The position numbers and the translations under genes were made by a program. Below, piece after piece: positions 59,287 through 64,000 of a DNA stretch of 64,000 nucleotides. Below the pieces are notes generated by a model. It was not told the DNA's origin. It worked only from the letters and a program-made list of their open reading frames with translations, and searched no databases. Every line of letters begins with the position of its first letter. Position 1 is the first letter of the stretch. This DNA comes from Bacillota bacterium (GTDB taxonomy: Bacteria > Bacillota > Clostridia > Christensenellales > Christensenellaceae): assembly GCA_023393165.1 (NCBI GenBank), contig JAEWMJ010000057.1, positions 62,001 through 126,000 on the forward strand, read 5' to 3'.

Positions 59287-61073
59287 GAAATATCCCGCAT
59301 TTTTTCCGCAATCTCCTGCAGGTAGACCCATCTTTCCATTTGCCGCCCGAGCTCCTCTTCCAGTTGTTCCTTTTCCCCGTTCAGCTTTTGAAGCGCGATG
59401 TAATCGGATGCGTTTTGGATGATTTCCCGTTCTTTATTCTCAAGCGCTTTCTCCAGTTCTTCGATCACCCGGTCTATCTTTTCATATTCAAGCTTTTCCG
59501 CATAGGTAAACTTCACCTTTGCGGGAGACGGGCTTTTTTTCTGTATTTTCTCCTCCGGCGGCTCCGCGCCTGACTTTTCCGTCCTTATTTGCCGGCGGAT
59601 GTTTTCGAAATAAGCCGAATAACCGCCCGTATACTGTTTCAGAACCCCGTCTTCTTCAAATATGAAAACGCGCTCGGCCACTTTATCGATAAAATACCTG
59701 TCATGGGATACAACCACCACAATGCCTTCAAAATTTTCTATATAATCCTCCAGCACAATCAGCGTTTCGATATCCAGATCATTGGTGGGCTCGTCCAGCA
59801 ATAAAACATTGGGCGCGCGCATCAGTACCCGGAGCAGCGCAAGCCGCCTTCTCTCCCCGCCCGAGAGCTTTGCGACGGGACTGTACTGCATTTCTGATGT
59901 GAACAGGAATTTCTCCAGCATTTTTGTTGCGGAAACCGTACCCTCCGGCGTTTCTATATACTCCCCCGCATCGCGGACAACATCGATCACCCGCCTTGCA
60001 GAATCGCTCTCATGCAGTTCCTGGGTGTAATAGCCTATCCGGATGGTATCGCCCCGCTCGATTTTTCCGCTGTCCGGGCTTACGTTCCCTGCGATCATAT
60101 TGAGCAAAGTCGTTTTGCCTGTGCCGTTTGCCCCAATCAGCCCGACTCTGTCCCCGCGCGGGAACGTGTAGGAAAAGTTCCTGATCAATTCCCTGTCTCC
60201 GTAGCTTTTGGAGACGCCGCTTAATTCAATGGTTTTTTTGCCCATCCGCGTTTTGACGGATGAAAGGGACAACCCAGGTCCCTGCGCCGGTCCCTGCTTT
60301 TCAGAAAGCTCGTAAAACCGCTCCACCCTGGATTTATCCTTTGTTCCCCGCGCCCGGACGCCCCGCCGGATCCAGGCAAGCTCCTTTTTCAGGAGGCTTT
60401 GCCTTTTTCGTTCTGAAGCCAGCTCCATCTCTGTACGTTCCGCTTTTATCTCCAGATATCTGGAATAGTTCGCCTGGTACAGGAAAAGGTCCGCGCGGTC
60501 GATCTCCGCTATCTTGCCGGTCACCCTGTCCAGAAAGTAACGGTCGTGCGTCACCATTAAAAGCGCGCCTGAAAACCTTTTTAAATAATCCTCCAGCCAT
60601 GCCGCCATATTTCCGTCAATATGGTTGGTGGGTTCGTCCAATATCAGCAGATCGCAGGGACGTATCAAAGCGCCCGCAATGGCCAACCTGCGGCGCTGCC
60701 CTCCCGAGAGCAGCGATATATCCGAATCAAAATCATAGATGCCAAGCCTGGTCAGTATGGTTTTTGCTTCGTATTCGCCCGCGTCCTTCCATTCGGACGG
60801 CGCGCCCGAAAAAACCTGCTCAAGCACCGTCATTCCGGGTTCAAATACAGGATTCTGAGGCAGATAACCGATCTGCATGCCCGGAGTTTTTGCAATCACG
60901 CCCTCGTCAGGTTCCTCCACACCGGCAATTATTTTAAGGAGCGTCGATTTGCCCGTACCGTTGACGCCTATCACGCCGATCTTATCTTTTTTTTCTATAT
61001 AAAGGGTTATATTTTGCAAAGCGGCCTTCAGGCCGTAGCTTTTTTTGATGCCTTCGGCAGATAATAAAGCCAA
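59277..61073 (-). CDS. ABC-F family ATPase
   Basis: A 598-residue soluble protein with two ABC cassettes and no membrane segments. Walker A motifs GVNGTGKSTLLK and GANGTGKTTLLN, signatures LSGGQRRRLAIAG and LSGGERRRLALLR, and Walker B LLILDEPTNHID and VLLLDEPTNDLD are all intact. A charged linker (RKRQSLLKKELAWIRRGVRA) lies between cassettes, and a C-terminal coiled coil (YEKIDRVIEELEKALENKE) gives Uup/YfmR-like architecture. Such proteins act on the ribosome. The last three codons and the stop lie within the terminal repeat of the MITE-like element. Confidence 0.93.
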   Translation of the reverse strand: MALLSAEGIKKSYGLKAALQNITLYIEKKDKIGVIGVNGTGKSTLLKIIAGVEEPDEGVIAKTPGMQIGYLPQNPVFEPGMTVLEQVFSGAPSEWKDAGEYEAKTILTRLGIYDFDSDISLLSGGQRRRLAIAGALIRPCDLLILDEPTNHIDGNMAAWLEDYLKRFSGALLMVTHDRYFLDRVTGKIAEIDRADLFLYQANYSRYLEIKAERTEMELASERKRQSLLKKELAWIRRGVRARGTKDKSRVERFYELSEKQGPAQGPGLSLSSVKTRMGKKTIELSGVSKSYGDRELIRNFSYTFPRGDRVGLIGANGTGKTTLLNMIAGNVSPDSGKIERGDTIRIGYYTQELHESDSARRVIDVVRDAGEYIETPEGTVSATKMLEKFLFTSEMQYSPVAKLSGGERRRLALLRVLMRAPNVLLLDEPTNDLDIETLIVLEDYIENFEGIVVVVSHDRYFIDKVAERVFIFEEDGVLKQYTGGYSAYFENIRRQIRTEKSGAEPPEEKIQKKSPSPAKVKFTYAEKLEYEKIDRVIEELEKALENKEREIIQNASDYIALQKLNGEKEQLEEELGRQMERWVYLQEIAEKMRDISGG

Positions 61074-61087
61074 TAATGTTCCCCCGT

Positions 61088-61288
61088 TTACTCAGTTATG
61101 ATATTCTTGACTCTCCCCACGGCGTCTCCCTCAACGAGCATCACCTTGATGCCGTGCGGATGAAAACTGCTGTTTGTAAGTATCTTTTTTACATGGCCGC
61201 GGGTAAGAATCCCTGTCCTCTGGTCCTTTTTCAACACAATATCTACCAGGGCGTTTATTTTGATATCCGCCCGTACCTGTCCGTTCAT
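61088..61288 (-). CDS. YwbE family protein (DUF2196)
   Basis: A 66-residue protein matching YwbE throughout: GQVRADIKINALVDIVLKKD, then QRTGILTRGHVKKILTNSSF and HPHGIKVMLVEGDAVGRVKNI. It is a small beta-barrel-like protein of unknown role. It lies 14 bases upstream of the ABC-F gene on the same strand, so the two are probably cotranscribed. TAAAG lies upstream of the ATG. Confidence 0.92.
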   Translation of the reverse strand: MNGQVRADIKINALVDIVLKKDQRTGILTRGHVKKILTNSSFHPHGIKVMLVEGDAVGRVKNIITE

Positions 61289-61433
61289 GCTTTACCTCCC
61301 ACGCAAATACCCTATCCATAGTAGCATACCCATAATACGGGCCGCCGTCAATAATTTCTGTTTTCAATGTCGCCTTTCGCTGCAAAACCCTGCGGTTTAA
61401 CAAAATCTTAATACGCTATTCGAGGAATTCGCC

Positions 61434-61462
61434 TTGACAAGCGGTTCCTTAAGTTTTACACT
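61434..61462 (+). promoter_or_regulatory. Possible promoter of the degenerate HD-GYP gene
   Basis: Perfect TTGACA (61434-61439), 17-base spacer, TACACT (61457-61462). The interval 61289-61597 contains nothing else recognisable. Confidence 0.5.
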
Positions 61463-61597
61463 TAATCTATGAATTGCTAAATTTTACGCAATATGCTTTT
61501 TTACTCTATTTTATGCGTATTTGATTGCTCAGAAATTGAAAAAGAGAAAGTCTGTCTTTTATCAATCTATTTGGTGTACGTTTTTAGGGTGGGTAAT

Positions 61598-63313
61598 ATG
61601 AATCTGAATCATACAGATGAAACTTTGACCGGAATCATGACGGACATCTTGGAATCCGACAATTATGATATCATTAAAATATTTTGCATAGACCCGCAAA
61701 TCAAGTCCGTTTACGAATCCAATTCAATAGACCGGTCGGGCGCCGTTTCGGATGCGGATGCTTTTTCATACGGAAGATTGGAACCGGTTATCTTATTGTT
61801 GTCATCGCAAAGGGACACGGTTGTTTTTGACAAAGATAAAACCCTTTACGGCAACGTATTTTATCACAAACTAAACAAACAACTTATGAGAGAAATTTTT
61901 GTTCCGGTCTTTGACTATAATTCCGAGGTGGTCGGCTTTATATATCTGGCAAAAAAGGACGGCGGCCCGGTTGACCTTTCGCATCAGAAGTATTTAAATA
62001 AAATGAATCAGCTGATCCATTTGATAGAAAAAAATATTTTCAGCTTTAAAATTAACGAAAGCCTGTTTGACACGGTATTATTGATGTGCGAGATCATTAA
62101 CGCGAAAGAACCCTATCTGATCGGCAACCTTTACGCAATATGCCATTGGGCCGTTAAAATAGCAAAATATCTGAACCTTCCGGCAAAAGACATACAAAAG
62201 CTGCAGCTGGTAACGCTGATGCACGATCTTGGGAAGATATACATTGATGACAGAATCCTGAATAAAAAAGGAAAATTGACCTCGCAGGAATACGAAATCA
62301 TGAAAACGCGCGTCATTCACAGCTACGAGATCGCTTTAAAGCTGGCCCAGTTATACGAACTGGAAGACATTCCGCAAATCATACTGAGCTACCAGGAACG
62401 GATCGACGGAAACGGTTATCCGAACGGCATTATGGGGCAAGACATACCTGTGTTAAGCAAAATTCTTCTGGTGGCCAAAGCCCTTGTATCGATGCTCACC
62501 AACAAGCAATACAGAAATGCCAAACCGATCGACGAAATCATTAATGAATTCAAGATCTATTCCAATACCCAATTTGACGCCGATGTCGCCGAAGCCGCCA
62601 TACTTTTGCTTATATACGAAAAAGACGAATATAACGACTGTTTTGAAGGAATAGGCAATTATGTAACAATGAATATCACCCTGAAAAGCCATGATCCGGA
62701 AGTCATTACCATGTGGGGCAATATTCGAAAAACCGGCAATTCGTATGTTTTCTCTTCAGTAGGAAGAATACCCGACTTTAAAATCAGCCAGGTCGCAGGA
62801 TGCGATATCTATCTGAACATCAACGAAAGAATTTATCACTTCAAACCGGTTTTGCAAAACATCACTTTTAATAAAATTCTGATATCGGATATAGAGATAC
62901 AAAATGAGGATAAATCGGTTTCAATAAAATGGTTTTTGGAAGGAAATTTTATACCAAGAACAAGAAGCCCGTTTAAGATATTCATCAATTTATTCGGCGG
63001 CGATTTTCTTGACTTTTATGTTTTTGATGCCGAAGTTCCCGAACCCATTACGAATGGGATCATTCAGATCAGCTTAAGCGACGGCAAGGATACCAATCTG
63101 CCCGGCGTAATCGTTTTTAGGCAACAGTTGGAAGACAAAGTTTTTTATAGATTTAAATACGCCAATGTTTCGAATTCGGTCAGCAGGGAAGTGTTTTCGA
63201 GTATTTTCAGGAAGCAGCTTGAGATCCGGAATCTCATTAAAGACACAAATTATTTTAAAACGGCCGCTCCATACGCCTCCAGGAAACGCAGGCAGGATTT
63301 CCTGAATGTTTGA
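61598..63313 (+). CDS. Degenerate HD-GYP protein with GAF-like N terminus and PilZ-like tail
   Basis: A 571-residue soluble protein. A GAF-like domain (about 1-145) is followed by an HD-GYP-type domain (about 155-345). The HD pair is kept (LVTLMHDLGKIYIDD, 209-210), but the first helix has lost its usual GHS histidine and the HHE triplet reads YQE (SYQERIDGNGYP, 264-275). Catalysis is therefore doubtful. The C-terminal 220 residues are beta-rich and end FRFKYANVSN-like then SSIFRKQLEIRNLI, the shape of a PilZ domain C terminus. ATG at 61598 has AGGGTGGG upstream; a longer frame lacks a ribosome site. Confidence 0.8.
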   Translation: MNLNHTDETLTGIMTDILESDNYDIIKIFCIDPQIKSVYESNSIDRSGAVSDADAFSYGRLEPVILLLSSQRDTVVFDKDKTLYGNVFYHKLNKQLMREIFVPVFDYNSEVVGFIYLAKKDGGPVDLSHQKYLNKMNQLIHLIEKNIFSFKINESLFDTVLLMCEIINAKEPYLIGNLYAICHWAVKIAKYLNLPAKDIQKLQLVTLMHDLGKIYIDDRILNKKGKLTSQEYEIMKTRVIHSYEIALKLAQLYELEDIPQIILSYQERIDGNGYPNGIMGQDIPVLSKILLVAKALVSMLTNKQYRNAKPIDEIINEFKIYSNTQFDADVAEAAILLLIYEKDEYNDCFEGIGNYVTMNITLKSHDPEVITMWGNIRKTGNSYVFSSVGRIPDFKISQVAGCDIYLNINERIYHFKPVLQNITFNKILISDIEIQNEDKSVSIKWFLEGNFIPRTRSPFKIFINLFGGDFLDFYVFDAEVPEPITNGIIQISLSDGKDTNLPGVIVFRQQLEDKVFYRFKYANVSNSVSREVFSSIFRKQLEIRNLIKDTNYFKTAAPYASRKRRQDFLNV

Positions 63314-63316
63314 AAA

Positions 63317-64000
63317 TCAGCGGACAACTGCCGAATAATTTCCGGAAAACGGGCTTTTGCGCAGAGCAAGCGAAAAAAGGTAAGGATACTTTTCATTTAA
63401 ATGTTTCATATAAAATATCCATTCCACCACAAGCAAACGGTATGCCCGTTCGATATCGCCGGACAAATGGTCCAGGTCCGTCCCCGGAAGAGAAGAAAAA
63501 TCCTCTCTGTTTTTAAATTCGTCCATCACATGGTAAACCGCCCAAAGCATGGATGTAAACCGGTTGTTTTCCAGAAGGTTCGGATTCTGGAACATGCCGA
63601 GGATCATGTCTTTCTTTCCGTATAAAAAATCACTTGTTTCCATAAGATTTCCGGCGCGGCTGTCCGCATGAAAGGGATAACGCATCACGGCGTCCGCCGC
63701 GCTCTTAAAATCCCCGGAGGCGTATGCCCCGCTGATTTGGAGCCGGTCCAAAATCCCTTCCGGATTGGTTATAAACGGATTCATACGGCGGATGGCTTCC
63801 GACCCGAGTTCGCTGAAAAACGCGCTTACCACAATGTTGATTTCATCCAGCCTCTCCCGTTTTTCCCGCGCCTTCATGATTCCGTCCAATATCAGCGTAA
63901 CAAACAATACCTGCAGGGGCAGAAACGCCAGATCCTGAAAAAAGTAAAATCCCGACTGGTCCGGCCGGTGGAATATGGTGATCTGCAGCCAGTAGAATAA
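63317..64000 (-). CDS. Membrane-associated protein, 5' end beyond the window
   Basis: The reading frame stays open to the window edge, so the gene is partial; 227 codons are visible. The first visible part (FYWLQITIF, then FYFFQDLAFLPLQVLFVTLI) looks like two membrane segments. The remainder is a soluble helical domain (DGIMKAREKRERLDEINIVV, FFSELGSEAIRRMNPFI, VYHVMDEFKNREDFSSLPG) ending SPFSGNYSAVVR. It is convergent with the HD-GYP gene, three bases apart. It is not recognised as a family with a known function. Confidence 0.75.
   Translation of the reverse strand, partial: LFYWLQITIFHRPDQSGFYFFQDLAFLPLQVLFVTLILDGIMKAREKRERLDEINIVVSAFFSELGSEAIRRMNPFITNPEGILDRLQISGAYASGDFKSAADAVMRYPFHADSRAGNLMETSDFLYGKKDMILGMFQNPNLLENNRFTSMLWAVYHVMDEFKNREDFSSLPGTDLDHLSGDIERAYRLLVVEWIFYMKHLNEKYPYLFSLALRKSPFSGNYSAVVR

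Noticed and set aside
1..64000. tRNA or rRNA genes
   Set aside because: No cloverleaf TPsiC-type consensus followed by acceptor pairing and no rRNA-like conserved blocks were noticed. A covariance search would be decisive.

Overview
The window comes from a strictly anaerobic, low-to-mid GC Firmicute, most likely of class Clostridia. The support is AGGAGG-type ribosome sites before almost every gene, TTGACA/TATAAT promoters with 17-bp spacers, a group 4 Ech hydrogenase, BadF-type activases, BceRS/BceAB and YtrA-type modules, and clostridial-type c-di-GMP-I riboswitches. No rRNA, tRNA, CRISPR array or prophage was seen. Species cannot be named from the sequence alone.

Layout. 0-3.6 kb: a ROK regulator, an HD phosphohydrolase, a hotdog thioesterase, a macro-domain protein and a frameshifted RAYT transposase with REP-like palindromes. 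3.9-14.1 kb: one long minus-strand operon, echABCDEF-hypAFCDE, for a membrane-bound energy-converting [NiFe] hydrogenase and its maturation proteins, with a miniature inverted-repeat element between echB and echC. 14.3-17.2 kb: a BadF-type ATPase and two 2-hydroxyacyl-CoA-dehydratase-like proteins. 17.2-18.9 kb: two small genes among three families of short inverted-repeat elements. 18.9-25.1 kb: a transglutaminase-like lipoprotein behind three tandem c-di-GMP-I riboswitches, and a 1478-residue MBG-repeat surface protein behind a fourth. 25.2-27.1 kb: an unknown protein and a BTAD regulator with a degenerate GGDEF domain. 27.4-34.2 kb: a Bce-type ABC transporter with its two-component system, and a YtrA/ABC module. 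34.3-37.6 kb: a six-gene zinc-ribbon/membrane/lipoprotein operon of unknown function. 37.9-42.8 kb: an orphan solute-binding lipoprotein followed by a membrane protein with degenerate GGDEF and EAL domains and two LuxR helix-turn-helix domains. 43.0-53.8 kb: a two-module NRPS with terminal reductase, coupled to a 7TM histidine kinase and an HD-GYP response regulator. 54.2-64.0 kb: a DUF6530-like protein, an M23 peptidase with a bactofilin, YaiI, Tex, an ABC-F ATPase, YwbE, a degenerate HD-GYP protein with a PilZ-like tail, and a partial membrane-associated gene.

The unifying theme is c-di-GMP. The window holds four c-di-GMP riboswitches controlling two cell-surface genes, one intact HD-GYP phosphodiesterase wired to a histidine kinase, and three proteins with apparently catalytically dead GGDEF, EAL or HD-GYP domains that may act as receptors or scaffolds. 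The most novel-looking unit is the NRPS / 7TM-kinase / HD-GYP operon. It looks like a self-contained circuit in which a small peptide product (by architecture, an N-acyl dipeptide aldehyde or alcohol) could be sensed and translated into c-di-GMP turnover. That reading is inference. The region is also rich in short mobile repeats: a four-copy MITE-like family, a two-copy family with 16-bp terminal inverted repeats, and a family of A/T-rich palindromes.
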